Assembly: GCF_002865645.1 (NCBI RefSeq)
Contig: NW_020194619.1
Location: forward strand, 1,834,442 to 1,898,441
Reading direction: 5' to 3'
DNA length: 64,000 nt
Origin: Hyaloscypha bicolor E
Taxonomy: Eukaryota > Ascomycota > Leotiomycetes > Helotiales > Hyaloscyphaceae
A program made the translations under genes and the position numbers. Of this stretch, positions 42,183-53,379 are shown one piece after another (the first letter of the stretch is position 1; the number at the start of each line of letters is the position of its first letter). The notes under the pieces are model-generated. The model was not told where the DNA came from and ran no database searches. It was given only the letters and a program-made list of their open reading frames with translations.

Positions 42183-44114
42183 ATGGCGCCAGCAATGTAC
42201 ACACAACTGGATCGCGGAACGCGAGAGATCCGCCTTGCACATCTAGAGCCGAGTCTCAACCTCGAAGATCAGCCGTCATGCTCTCTTCATATCGTGTCGT
42301 TAGACGAAAATCCATCGTACGAAGCTTTCTCCTACGCTTGGGGAGACCCCACGATCACAGTACCAATCCAACTCTGGTCATCTCCTCAGACAAGTTCACA
42401 ATGCGCTCGGGAAGCCTCAGCCTTATCAGCTCCCACCGAGGATGAAGTTTACGGCGCGCAATGGCCGGTGACGACGAATCTTGAAGCAGCTTTGCGTTAT
42501 TTGCGTCATAGATCGGAGGTACGGATCATCTGGGTTGATGCTATATGCATAGACCAGTCGAATATCGAAGAACGAAATCACCAGGTCCCGTTGATGAAGA
42601 CAATTTACAGCAATGCGGTAGCTGTTCAAGTCTGGCTGGGCAGCCCTTCGGAAAGAAGTGACGGTGCTATGGAAATACTCAAGCAGATTTTCCAAGGGGT
42701 TCCTTTTATTGAGATCAAAGTGGGAGATTCCCTGCTGCAAGACGATGATTTGTGGTCGGTAATTGAGCTCATGAAGAGACCGTGGTGGAGCAGAACGTGG
42801 GTTCGACAAGAGTTGATCCTCTCAAAACGAGCGTTCATCCATTGCGGGTTCAGTTCTATTAGCTGGAACGAATTAAAGTTCGCTGTCTTACGAATGGAAT
42901 GGTTATATTGGTCTGAATTAGCACACGAATCGCATGGATTCACTCAGGGTACCTTAGGTCAGCTTGAAGATAGTCTCGGCCTTTTCTTGCGAATTGGCGC
43001 CATGGCCAGATATGGTGAAGGGAGTTCCGACTCAACGGTTTGTGTCAATACCATTATTCTAGCCCTTGGCCGACTGTGCGATAATTCGGACGACCGCGAT
43101 TCAATCTATGGGTTCCTAGGCTTAATGAGTCAAAATTTTCAAAGGAAAATCAAGCCCGATTATCAGTTGTCAACTCCAGAAGTCTACCTAGATGCTGCAA
43201 TTCAACTGGCAGTTTGTTCAAACTCATTGGCCATCCTCAGTTTGACGAGATATTCGGCAAAGAACGTTTGTTGGCTTCCCACCTGGGTGCCTAGTTGGCA
43301 ACCTTTAGGCACGCTCGAAGCTAAGGAATGGGATGAAAGAACTGCAAACTTGTTTGGACACCAAGGTTTCTCTGCCTGCGGGGAAAACACTCTTGAGTTC
43401 CAGGTAGTGGATGGACGAATCTTAAAGGTTTCAGGCGTCAAGCTTGATCATGTCTTGAGCGATGGTATCGCGGGGTGCAATGAAGTGTCATTCGGGGAAA
43501 AGGAGATTTTGGTAATGCAGCGGAAGTGGAGACGTCTATGCGGTCTAAATATGCATAATAGGTCAAACTATATGGCGGGTGGCAAAGCTACTAATGCCTT
43601 TTGGCGAACTCTAGTGAATGACATGCTTGAACAGGGAGATCTTACCATCATAGGGAGATATCAGACAGAAGATTACAAAGTCTATCGGATGTGGGTAGAA
43701 GAGTTGGAAGATTCAGACACACCGTATTGGAAAAGCAGACATGTCCAGAGTTACCACACGGTTTTTAGGGCAGCCTGCTCAGGCCGTCGATTCTTCGTTA
43801 CCAAGAAGGGGTACTTCGGTATCGGACCTGCTGAACTCGAGGAGGGAGACGAAATTTACATCCTTGCGGGAGGGAAAGTCCCTCTCGTTCTACGACCATT
43901 GCCCGAATCACAGCCCAACACTTTCGAACTGGTCGGCGATTGCTATGTCCACGGGGTCATGGATGGAGAAGCAGTAACCGAGCCAACGCAGCGCTCTGGC
44001 CAAAGTCCCTGGAAGAAAGCAGTTGCGACAGCAAAGAGCTTTATTCGATCCAGAACTAAATCTCTCGACCCTGATCTACCCTTGCGCGACTTTCACGACG
44101 TATTCATTGTGTGA
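42183..44114 (+). CDS. HET-domain protein, intact
   Basis: An intronless 643-aa protein. The frame opens further upstream, but MAPAMYTQLDRGTREIRLAH at 42183 is the family-typical start, just before LEPSLNLEDQPSCSL. The HET domain is complete: YEAFSYAWGDPTITVPIQ, then LEAALRYLRHRSEVRIIWVD, AICIDQSNIEERNHQVPLMK and VAVQVWLG, then RPWWSRTWVRQELILSKRAF IHCG (about residues 35-260). The C-terminal half contains DNSDDRDSIYGFLGL and KPDYQLSTPEVYLDAAIQLA, usual in this class, and ends in a basic Ser/Lys stretch (WKKAVATAKSFIRSRTKS). HET proteins trigger incompatibility cell death; this is the only unbroken one in the window. It sits between an AT-rich island and a decayed transposase. Confidence 0.93.
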   Translation: MAPAMYTQLDRGTREIRLAHLEPSLNLEDQPSCSLHIVSLDENPSYEAFSYAWGDPTITVPIQLWSSPQTSSQCAREASALSAPTEDEVYGAQWPVTTNLEAALRYLRHRSEVRIIWVDAICIDQSNIEERNHQVPLMKTIYSNAVAVQVWLGSPSERSDGAMEILKQIFQGVPFIEIKVGDSLLQDDDLWSVIELMKRPWWSRTWVRQELILSKRAFIHCGFSSISWNELKFAVLRMEWLYWSELAHESHGFTQGTLGQLEDSLGLFLRIGAMARYGEGSSDSTVCVNTIILALGRLCDNSDDRDSIYGFLGLMSQNFQRKIKPDYQLSTPEVYLDAAIQLAVCSNSLAILSLTRYSAKNVCWLPTWVPSWQPLGTLEAKEWDERTANLFGHQGFSACGENTLEFQVVDGRILKVSGVKLDHVLSDGIAGCNEVSFGEKEILVMQRKWRRLCGLNMHNRSNYMAGGKATNAFWRTLVNDMLEQGDLTIIGRYQTEDYKVYRMWVEELEDSDTPYWKSRHVQSYHTVFRAACSGRRFFVTKKGYFGIGPAELEEGDEIYILAGGKVPLVLRPLPESQPNTFELVGDCYVHGVMDGEAVTEPTQRSGQSPWKKAVATAKSFIRSRTKSLDPDLPLRDFHDVFIV

Positions 44115-44540
44115 ATCGGAAGAGTGCTGAGGAGGCTGGATAGAGCACAGAGGGCAGGGCCGTTTCCCCGGGCCAAGTCACTCACGGAAACTCAGAAATT
44201 GGATACACACATTTAGTCTCTATGATGGCGATGGAACTGGAACTCCACTTGAATGTAACCATACTTGGCAATTTTGAGACACTTGGAGGTCCTTGCGCGA
44301 GTACATGGGAAACACAACTCATGTGTGTCAATCTTCTATGAGCGGGGGGAGTGGTCATTGCATTACTTTGAAGGTCGGGTGTGAAGAACATGAGGACTTT
44401 GTACGAGACCGAATTCGTCTTTGGTTCGGAAGATATTTCGTTGGTATATCCTTTGGAAAGAATGAACGCCGAATGTCAGAGTTGTCAGAGTTGCAATTCC
44501 AACAGTTCCAGGACACAGGTGGTGGAGAGCTCAGCTACAG

Positions 44541-45367
44541 GCTGATCACAAGACGAAGTTTATCACAGCTATCGAATGCACGAGTGCGGATGGTCAATTT
44601 CTAAAACCCTCAATTATTTGGCCCACTCATTTTCAGGAAATTTGGGAAGGCTCCTCTAATTTTGGTTGGTACCACGAACAGTCCAAAGATGGGTATCTGG
44701 ACAGAAATGTCATTTTAAAATGGATCACGGAGACTTTTGAGCCCCAAACAAAGGCACGAGCTAAGGGTAGTATTCCACTCTTGATAAGCGATGCTCTTTC
44801 CGATTACAATACACGATTTGTGGAAAAATTCTGTGAGAAGAAAACATTCGTCTATGTCAACTTCATTCATTAGCTGTTCAAAAGCTCCAACCTCGCCATG
44901 TCGGCCCTTTTGAACACCTACAAACTGCACTTCAAAAAGAATTCAAACAATTATACACTCGATGCGAGAATAGTGAGAAGGCACTGTTCACGGTTTCATA
45001 TAATTATGCACGACATAAAGCGTTTGAAGTTCATACAGCTCAAGCTCAACTCTATGGTTAGGATACCGCAAATTTGTTAAGCGAATCCAATACGGAGACG
45101 CAGCATAGCCGAATTCTAGGCTTCGATGACAGTCTAAAGACCACAGAAGAGCTGGTGTTTTTATGCAGAGATATTGAGGATGATTTGACTTCAAGGGTGC
45201 TTAGCAAAGGTGCGAAAGGTCGTATTTTCAAGCTGTTAGATGTCGCAAAGGCGGGTTTTGCAAATTTGGGTTCTTCGACTGAGCACACTGTCTCTATGCA
45301 GAGAAGCAATTATCTAAGCGTGATCCACCGCCATGTTCTACGGCATGGATGCCACTTAAGAGAGTGA
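44541..45367 (+). mobile_element. Decayed pogo-like (DDE_1) transposase
   Basis: The plus frame from 44541 reads HKTKFITAIECTSADGQFLK, PSIIWPTHFQEIWEGSSNFG, WYHEQSKDGYLDRNVILKWI and ETFEPQTK, then LLISDALSDYNTRFVEKFCE and FVYVNFIH followed by TAG. This corresponds to the DDE superfamily endonuclease core, with the second acidic residue in LLISD. After a frameshift the family C-terminus continues: HVGPFEHLQTALQKEFKQLY, LFTVSYNYARHKAFEVHTAQ, a TAG, then LLSESNTETQHSRILGFDDS to the stop at 45367. The N-terminal DNA-binding (CENPB/HTH) part is not found between 44115 and 44540, and I could not identify terminal repeats. Compared with the AT islands it is lightly mutated, so it is either younger or a single copy never targeted by RIP. 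Confidence 0.75.
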
Positions 45368-45779
45368 CTGAGCAGAGGTATCGTCGCTTAGGACACAGAA
45401 CACTTTAGAAGAAGAGGCACCACAGTGACATAATTCAAGACAGGCTTCAGACAAGCTGACCAAAGCAATCTGACTCGTGTGGTTGCAAGACAACACAATA
45501 TATACACATCTTAGAAAATGCTTTTCGGAATCTAAACGAAGGCAAGAACCCTGAGTTATTGATTTTGCTGTCTCTTATGGATTACTTCATAAACTGAATC
45601 CTATGTCCTAGCATTTCTTGAAGCCATTTTTTGAGTCTGCTACCCGGTCCGATCAAAAATAATCTAAAGTGATATGTTTTGTATTCTGGATCAAGTTGAA
45701 TCTCGGTTGCAGTGGCAGGAATAGAGCAGGACGCCTGATGAGAAAAGTTGTTATTATTTCAGCAAACAATAAAAAGTAC

Positions 45780-47217
45780 TCATGCTAGCCCAAATTTCAG
45801 ACGTTTTGCGTAGGAGAAAATTTTCTCATGAAGATAAGCGACCCCTTTAACCCGAGCAAGGAGGTGTGACTCCTCAAGCCAGTCGATAACCAATGAAGCG
45901 ATCGAGCCCGGAGCTCCTTCATTGTTAAGCCTAAAAAGCGGAATAATATTCAAAGGTTGAGAGAACATAGCCTCAGAGTGATATTCATTCATCATTGGGT
46001 CCTCGAAGAATCGGACGTCGTAAGTCAATGTCTCATGCAATTTCATGCACTGATCACCTTGCATTTTGGGCGGGCAGTCACAAATGCAAGGGTCAACCGA
46101 CTTCGGATGGCTTCGAAGTCTCACTTGGTGTATTTCTGTCTCATTGTATAGAATGTAAGATAGGGGAGGATACCGGTCAGATGCTTTGAATCTTTGATAT
46201 AATTCACTCAGAGAGGTCCGGTTTCCAGACGCAAGCTCAGCCAAAAAGCAGATGTTAAAGGACTTCTGATCCACCTCTTGTATCCGGTATCAGAGGAGAT
46301 ATCACCGCGATGTTTATGTCATCGAAGACCATTCCAGCCAGCCCAGGACCAGCTAGGAAATCCGTGACGTCGATGGTATGGGATGTAGTTTTCATTGACC
46401 TTCAGAATATCGTGCCAGTTGTCTCCCGGATTCTCCCACCAAAGTCCTCTTGCAAGGCCGATAGAAAGGGCAATTTCAATTTCCTTTCCGTCCGTATCAT
46501 CTGGAAAGTTACTATAAGTAATCGGTATACCCTAAATATTCATGAAGTTTGATCTTCTCAATAGCACCTGAAAAGCATTCGGGGAATCCGATGGGTGTGA
46601 CAGATCGCGGCTTTTGTAATAGTGCAAGTTCTCGAAAAATTCCCACAGGCCTTTTGGTTTTGGGCCGGTTGCCATATGATTACCCAATGTATCGTTCTTG
46701 ACGTTTCGCTGCTTAAGGGACGATATATCCACATCGAAAGAAGTAGTAATAGCCTCGCAAGAAGACATACTATTACACAAGAAATGTACTTGCTCGTCCG
46801 TGAAGACAAGCCATCGCTCAGACAATGCCGCTTCTTGATATGTCTAACCTCGAGTGATCCAGCTAGAAGCTGCTATAGCGACTGAAGCATGTGATAACGT
46901 AGACACCAGCAAGTGATGTCCAATCTGCTCAGCCGGTTGCTGTAATACGTGCCAACGATTGACACTTGGCAGACCAGGGCCCGACTTTTCGAAGGGGCAG
47001 CAACAGTCGTTGCAGCGGCACCCTCATATATTTTATCCATGACTTGGATCTGACTTTCTTTATAATCGGAATCCCATTGCTTGATGCAATATTTATCAAC
47101 CCATAGAAATTGTCGTCCCAGTTTTTGAACCACGGTAATGGCATCTTCAATGACTTGAGGTACACCGAAGGAAGAGTGGTAGCCCTGGAACATCCTTGGC
47201 CTTGTCTTTAGGACCAT
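45780..47217 (-). pseudogene. HET-domain pseudogene, 5'-truncated
   Basis: The minus strand carries the HET core without its beginning: SFGVPQVIEDAITVVQKLGR, QFLWVDKYCIKQWDSD, SQIQVMDKIYEGAAATTVAA, then after frame changes WITRG-stop-TYQEAALSERW and LVFTDEQVHFLCNSMSSCEA, HYYKSRDLSHPSDSPNAFQV and HGFPSWSWAGWNG, and finally ASLVIDWLEESHLLARVKGV with TGA at 45780-45782. The stop in RG-stop-TYQE stands for the Trp of the RGWTYQE motif (TGG to TAG, a TpG to TpA change). The first part of the domain (the AYxWG segment) is missing where sequence passes into an AT-rich stretch at 47230. Several shifts plus the stop make it non-functional. It faces the intact HET gene tail-to-tail across the transposase relic. 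Confidence 0.8.
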
Positions 47218-47229
47218 TACTCACATGTC

Positions 47230-47520
47230 AGCCCAGACATAACTGAGTGCGTAATAATCTTCTCTCGTACTTATTTTCTTTTTCATAGCTTTATTCTCGT
47301 ATTCTTATAATATAATTTTATTAATTTTAAGAATAGTTTTTTTTTAAAGCTCAAGGCGAAAATTTAAATAAAGAGCTTATATATACGTAGTAAGAAAAAT
47401 ACTAGAAATTTTATTTTATTTTAAAATAATTTATATAAGAGGACGTAGATTTAATTATCAGAGTAAGTAGTTGTGTTTGAATTAATTAACTAAGAGTACG
47501 AATTTTACAAGATCGCAAAA
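47230..47520. repeat. Short AT-rich repeat remnant
   Basis: About 290 bp with AT content similar to the 39.4-41.7 kb island and no reading frame. It borders the lost 5' end of the HET pseudogene, consistent with an insertion or rearrangement by a repeat that was later mutated by RIP. Confidence 0.55.
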
Positions 47521-47793
47521 AATCAGAAAATCAAAACTCGCTTCCGAGTTTTGTCGACTGGCCATTTCCTGTCACTATCTACCTAGGTAGCCTTTGACTT
47601 TATCTTGGTTCTCATGCCGCCGAGACTAGTAGCCGGGCTCAAAACGATCCATTTGGTGGTTTGCTTTCGACTTCCCAACTTTCGCTTCGGTTTACATTTG
47701 CTTCTCAGCAGCTCACCGCTATTAGGTTCGCCCTGTCAGGTTCGCCCTGGCCTGCTTGGGCTTTCAAGTCCTTGAACGCATGCTTAGAAGAGG

Positions 47794-49290
47794 ATGTACA
47801 AATACCGGCAAAATTTCGACAATGTCGCGTGGGACAAGAATGACGATGCCGAGGAGGAGTCCCAAAGGCGACTTCGGAGAAAAGACACCTGTGGCCAGGT
47901 CGAAGGCCTCGTCAGGCAGAAATGCGGCAAACCCGCTACACTCATATCACCACTGGTCATCGGTGGCCTCAATATCCATTACAGGATCCATCTCGAAGGC
48001 GAAGACTCATCCTCCGACGTCATGGTGCGGCTGCCCTGGCCCTACGCAGCCTGCTTCCCTGGCGAGAAAGTCGTCTACGAGGCGGCGACGGCGAAATATC
48101 TGAGACTGAACACGCACATCCCCACTGCCCAAGTGCTCCATTATGGTCGGGATTCCAACGTCGGGCCGTTCCTTATCCTCCGCCGGATCGAACACCGAGG
48201 TGATATGACAGACGCTCTTGCCGTTCCCGGTCTGGACCCCAACCTGACTCCCGTTCTGAACTTGGAGCTCCCCGAGAGCAAGCTCCGAAGTCTGTGGGGG
48301 AATATCGCGTGGTGTTTACTGGAAGTAGTGGAACCCACCTTCTCCCGCATCGGCTCGTTGGTCGAGGTTGACGGATCCTTCCGCATTGCCGCTCGACCTC
48401 TTACTCAAAACATGAGCAGCATGACCCAGCTCGCTCATATTCCCCCGTCTATCCTTCCTCTCGAGAGCGAGACCTACGCAACAACCGACGAGTGGTACGA
48501 GGCATTAGCCAATATGCACCTGGCACAACTCATCTTTCAACACAACGACCTCGTCTCGTCCGAGGACGACTGTCGGAACAAGTACGTCGCTCGTCAGATA
48601 TTCCGCAGACTGGCTAAACAAGGTCGGCTATCGACATTCGGATTCGTCCAAGACGATTGGTCCGCCTACGTCAAGACGGTACATCCAAGGTGTCCGGCTC
48701 CGGACAGATCGGGTCCCTTTCGCCTCTGGTGCGATGACTTCAGACCGGCCAATATCCTCTTGGGCCCGGACGACGATGTGGCTGCCGTGATCGACTGGGA
48801 GTTCACATATGCTGGGCCCACGCAGTTCGTCCTCGACCCTCCTTGGTGGCTACTATTCGAAACACCGGAAATGTGGCCTTCTGGCATCGAGGAGTGGAGC
48901 AAGGCCTACGAACCACATTTGAAGATTTGGCTCGAGGCGATGGAGGAGAGGGAGAAAGGGGCTGCGTTTCTCGACGCCATACCGCTCTCGGTGCATATGC
49001 AAGAGAGCTGGAAGATGGGCCGCTTCTGGCTCAACTACGCAGCCAGAAAGAGCTGGGCGTTTGATGCCGTCTTCTGGACGTACTTGGACGAGCGGTTCTT
49101 TGGCGAGCGGGACGGAGAACTTCTCGACAAGGACTTGTGGAAGACACGACTGCATCTCTTGAGCGAGGAGGAGCGACAGGCCATGGAGCCGTTTGTACAG
49201 CGGAAGATGGACGAGTCTCGGGAACGGATCCTGGTTGAATGGGACCCGGCCGAGGCAAAGCAGCGTTTATCAGAGCTGTTGTTTGATTAA
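47794..49290 (+). CDS. Aminoglycoside-phosphotransferase (APH) family protein
   Basis: An intronless 498-aa kinase-like protein of the large fungal APH family (PF01636-type); natural substrates are unknown. It starts MYKYRQNFDNVAWDKNDDAE, a common opening of this family. IGGLNIHYRIHLE carries the nucleotide-loop region, VMVRLPW and ACFPGEKVVYEAATAKYLRL the N-lobe, and FLILRRIEHRGDMTDAL the hinge. The catalytic loop is LWCDDFRPANILLG (about residues 311-324), with Asp and Asn in the expected places though the family HGD is CDD; the metal-binding motif is VIDWEF (about 332). The C-terminal half (DPPWWLLFETPEMWPSGIEE) is typical. The frame is unbroken and noticeably GC-richer than the AT-rich sequence just upstream. 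Direct repeats of about 14 bp (CAGGTTCGCCCTG-like) lie at 47722-47750. Confidence 0.88.
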   Translation: MYKYRQNFDNVAWDKNDDAEEESQRRLRRKDTCGQVEGLVRQKCGKPATLISPLVIGGLNIHYRIHLEGEDSSSDVMVRLPWPYAACFPGEKVVYEAATAKYLRLNTHIPTAQVLHYGRDSNVGPFLILRRIEHRGDMTDALAVPGLDPNLTPVLNLELPESKLRSLWGNIAWCLLEVVEPTFSRIGSLVEVDGSFRIAARPLTQNMSSMTQLAHIPPSILPLESETYATTDEWYEALANMHLAQLIFQHNDLVSSEDDCRNKYVARQIFRRLAKQGRLSTFGFVQDDWSAYVKTVHPRCPAPDRSGPFRLWCDDFRPANILLGPDDDVAAVIDWEFTYAGPTQFVLDPPWWLLFETPEMWPSGIEEWSKAYEPHLKIWLEAMEEREKGAAFLDAIPLSVHMQESWKMGRFWLNYAARKSWAFDAVFWTYLDERFFGERDGELLDKDLWKTRLHLLSEEERQAMEPFVQRKMDESRERILVEWDPAEAKQRLSELLFD

Positions 49291-52200
49291 CTGCCTGCCA
49301 GGCAGGGAGATTCGGAGGATGCTAAGGGCCATCGCAATCGGAGACCAGCAAGCTAGAAGAGCGACAGGCGTTGCTAGTGTACAGTATGGCAAAGAGAGCC
49401 ACCACACTATAAATTACGACTGGGCCGAGACGCCCTACCACCTCTTGCTTATGTAGTCTCGGAACCTAGGACAGAATCTAGTTATAATCGCTTCTCAGAA
49501 CTAAAAGCAGAGCGTCTTGAACCCTCTCCACTTCCCTGAAGCCCAAAATAGCAAACTCTATAATTCCATTGGGCTTAGAAGCCTACATGTCAGAATCCGA
49601 AGACAGGAACAAAATCCTCTCGATGCCTCGTCTAGATGACGACTTCGCAGCAACGGCCGCTTACTATATCCGCCTGTTTCTGCTTGCCGGCACGACGCTG
49701 CCGCAAGCACCATCAATTTTATGCAGCACTTCTTATCCAAACAACCCCACGATCGCACTCAACTATGAGGAGTTGTCTTGGGAAGACGTTGAGTTTGAAT
49801 GAGTTGAGGATTGTGTTGGTTACGACGGCGAGGGCTTTGAAACAACGCCTTCATATGAGGTATGGGATATCGTTCAGACCCAAAATTCGGGGTTGTGGAC
49901 AAGGGTGACGAGATAGGTGGGTGGGAAGGAGGTCAATACTGTAAGAGAACCGGGCGTTTCGGACGTAGAAAGCGGGTGCTCATCCTTTGAGGGGTATCCG
50001 TGTCGAGTGGAACTGGTGGAGTAGAAATCCATAAAGATATTCTGGTTCAAGGAATGTAATGAACAAGGGATTTGGTAGAGATAAAGTCACGGCAAGATAG
50101 ATTGTTTGCAGAGAAGAGCTTCTTGGATTTGACGAAGTACTTGAAGCAAGCTCTCTCTGACCAAGACCCAGACCCAATCCTCGTTACAGCCAAAGAACAA
50201 TCCTCTCGGTTCAGAACAATTCCAGCCCAAACCCAAACCCGAACCCGAACCCGGAATCAAACCCAAAGAATTCTCCTCCACCTCATTGCCTCGCTCTCAA
50301 CTTTTCCGACCACCTTGTGTTTCCTTCGCCTTCGCAGCCAAATCCTCGTTTCTTTGCATTATTGCAGGCAAAGAGAATGTGTTCCTGGATGGGGTGGTGC
50401 TGGAAGACATTGGAGTAAGTAATTGATGAGAGAAAAGAGGAAGGTGGTAGACTTGCCAAAGCAGATCAAATAGGTGGATGGTGGAGTTGGAATGGCTGAA
50501 TGCGCGAGACGGAGAAATGTGAGATGAATTTTTTTCGCCGAAATTTGAGGTGGACGAGAAGTTTGAGACTGCTTAAAGATGAGGCCGGTTGAAGTCGAGC
50601 CGGTGCTAACTTGAAGAGATGGCGGAGGTGAGATGATTTGAGGAGCAGCCAGACTTGAGCAGCCAGACTTGAGGAGCAGCAATCCTGACGTGGAAGACTT
50701 GGTTGAATTGAACTCCGAACCTTGAAAGTTAGCAGGCAATGTCACTTGCGGAGTGGAGACACATACCTTTGATTTGAAGAGAGGGATTGGTGAATTGCAA
50801 GGGAAAGGTGACCGCCAGCTCGGTGATGTCGACTTCATTGGATCTTGACTTGAGAGCGAGAAAGAAATTGATGTCGTCATAAGCTCGGGAAGAATGAAGT
50901 GAAAAGCTGAAAGGGAGCAAAGAGAGCGTCCTTGATGATCTGAAGGAGTTAGCTGGCCAATGTTTAAGGAAGATCGGGAATACCTACCTTGGCAAGCCAC
51001 CCGTTCCTCAGTTGTGAAGAATAGCAGAGCGACATCGAGGTGTTCATGATTTTTGACAATTCCTTCGCTCCATGGTCAGAATCCGATTCTCTTACCGAGC
51101 GTTGTACTACCGAGCAAAGCTCCAGTCTGGTTGTTTGACCGTCCACAATCGGATCGTGCCAAGCTTCCAGAGTCGACCGTCCACAATCGGATCGTGTCAA
51201 CTCCTTCCGCGCCAAACCTTCACCTTGCCTGGGCACGCGTGAACGGACTCAAAACCTCTTCATCCTTCCATGGAGCTCCAGAAAAGCAAAGTGAAATGAA
51301 CTGAGGGTGATGATCTGGATAACAGCTACTGCTGTCAGCACGAGTGTAAGGAAACGCAGAAGTAATGGACGAGGATGAATGAGAGCGAGATGTGGAGAGT
51401 AGTGGGCTTGTAGATATTTTGGTTTGAAGGAGGTGACGACGATGACTCATCAGTGGTTTGACCTGACCATAAATAAAAAGGTGAATGCAGACAAAGGAAA
51501 TTTTCGCGAAGGTAAGAGTACTCCAGTTAAAAGTGAACTCGCAGCGTCGCCAATGACGTCGATGAGGTCAACTTGAACCTCTTCGAGACAGATCGCAAGG
51601 AAACGTTTTCAGAGACGCTAAAAGAGCGCGATGGAGAGGGAATTGAGTATTGTCGATGTTGCCGATCATGATGTTGATAATGAAGGAAAGGGGAAGGGGA
51701 AGAGGGAAGCTGACTTTACGTGAAGATGGTTTTGGCATCAACGACGTAGTCCAAAAGCAAGGGAGCAATGCGCAAGGAAGGCTAAAAGTTACGAAAAGAG
51801 TGATTAGACGTACCAAGATTGATGTCGCTCGGAGCCTTTGATGACTTGAGGTGATGTGGTTGTGAAGGTTTGACCTTGTTTTGGAGGTTTGATGTTGTAT
51901 TGAAGACACGATGTTGTGATGGAGACTTGATGTTGTATTGGAGACATGACGTTCTGATGAAGACTCAAAGTTGAGATTATGGATGGAAAAAAAGGTTGTA
52001 AGAAGGGAGAAGAGGTTGCGGAGGAGGGAGAGAAGGGCCTTTTTATAGACGAGGGCAAGTCCTCTCTGGTTCTCTTGCGAGGTTCGGAACAACTCGCGCT
52101 AGTGCTCTTGATACGGGGCTATCACAGCAAGAGCATGCTCATTTGGTTTTTCGACAGCCAACCAGGGATCTGGGAACACCGTAAAAAGTGGGTCCTTAAC

Positions 52201-53379
52201 ATCATGGGCGACAGACGAAGCTGTTGATGTGAATAGCCTCGCGCTTTTCGGCCTTCAATATCAACAACACTTCAACGATTCTCAGCGATGACTCATCTAC
52301 CGACGTCACAACCTCTCACCTGACCAAAGATGCCCCTCTATTGACGTAGAGATCATCCGATTTGCGACTTTCTCCCACGAGGCAGACAAACTCTTCCATG
52401 CTCGCGTATCACGTGACGTAAACAATCCAAACGAGAATGGGAACGATAACATTCAGGAAATGGACCACAAATTGCGTATTCTGTTGAGATAAAACAAAAG
52501 ATAACCAATCTGATAACGTTAGGGAGTAAATTAGAAGACATACAGCTAAGTTGCGTGACCAGTTCAGAACCCATTCTGATCATAGATGGGCGGCCCTAAA
52601 TAGGCTTGGCTCCGCCCCACTTCCCCTGAAAGTTGAAGCGAGGACGCCGAAGCTTCACATTTTCACTCATCAACTTCTTCCTCACTCCTACTCATCTCAC
52701 ATAATGCCTAATAACCCCAACTACCTCCCTGAAACCTCGATAACCTTCCCGTGACGTGCTCACGAAAATGTCTTTTACCAGCGCGCAATGAATGGCATTT
52801 CAATATGCTGCGCCTCGCCCCAAAGACACTGTCCGCCCCGCCGCCCCGATCATCGAACTTGGACAGTGCGAAGAGCTCAACGTCCGACATTTGGTGGCAT
52901 GGGAAGATAAGACAGGAATGGGGGCCTCAATGTTGTTGTGCACTGTCGTAAGCCATAGGGTTACGCATTCAGGTGGCCGTTTCCTCCTGAGGTGGCTTTT
53001 CTCATCGATCGCGAGCATGCAGACTCAGTTTGCTGCTGATTTGACAGCCTGGTTCGGATGTTGCCTCGCAATGGAATGATTGGCCTTGACGAACGCGCGA
53101 AAACATGGGTCCGCCACGATGTGCCCTGCAAAAAGAACTTCAACCCCATCTTGCTCCGTGCCTGTCTTCCTTGACTTCAGTGCGTTCAAATAAACAGGAA
53201 AGAAAGATGTCCTAGTCGTCAGATATATATCGAAGACTCCTCGCCCCTTCTCCCCACTTGTTTCTTGTGCTTCCTTTTACGGATTTCGAGCGACAGTGAA
53301 TACCAAGCCCCACAGCCTTGCGGAGGAGCGGAGCCTCACAAAGTCCAAATCCAACTGCTCTCATCATTCCACCAGCCCA
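49291..53379. other. Four-kilobase stretch without a convincing gene; short direct repeats
   Basis: Open frames up to 213 codons occur (for example 50359-51000 and 51568-52092, minus) but are low-complexity Ser/Leu/Thr text without family motifs. Several short repeats are visible: a 26-bp unit containing GACCGTCCACAATCGGATCG at 51137 and again at 51175; AGCAGCCAGACTTG twice at about 50645-50672; degenerate CCCAAA/CCCGAA hexamers at 50226-50252; and GATGTTGTATTGGAGAC-type repeats at 51890-51960. It may hold noncoding transcripts or an old degraded repeat. Confidence 0.4.

Noticed and set aside
50226..50252. Telomere-like CCCAAA/CCCGAA hexamers
   Set aside because: Only about four degenerate units are present, not the fungal CCCTAA repeat, and they lie in the middle of genic sequence.
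50359..52092. Long minus-strand open frames of 213 and 174 codons
   Set aside because: They are Ser/Thr/Leu-rich low-complexity text without motifs, and there are no supporting exons or conserved segments.
52792..53079. 95-codon ATG-started frame MAFQYAAPRPKDTV
   Set aside because: No recognisable family and no extension; too short to call on its own.
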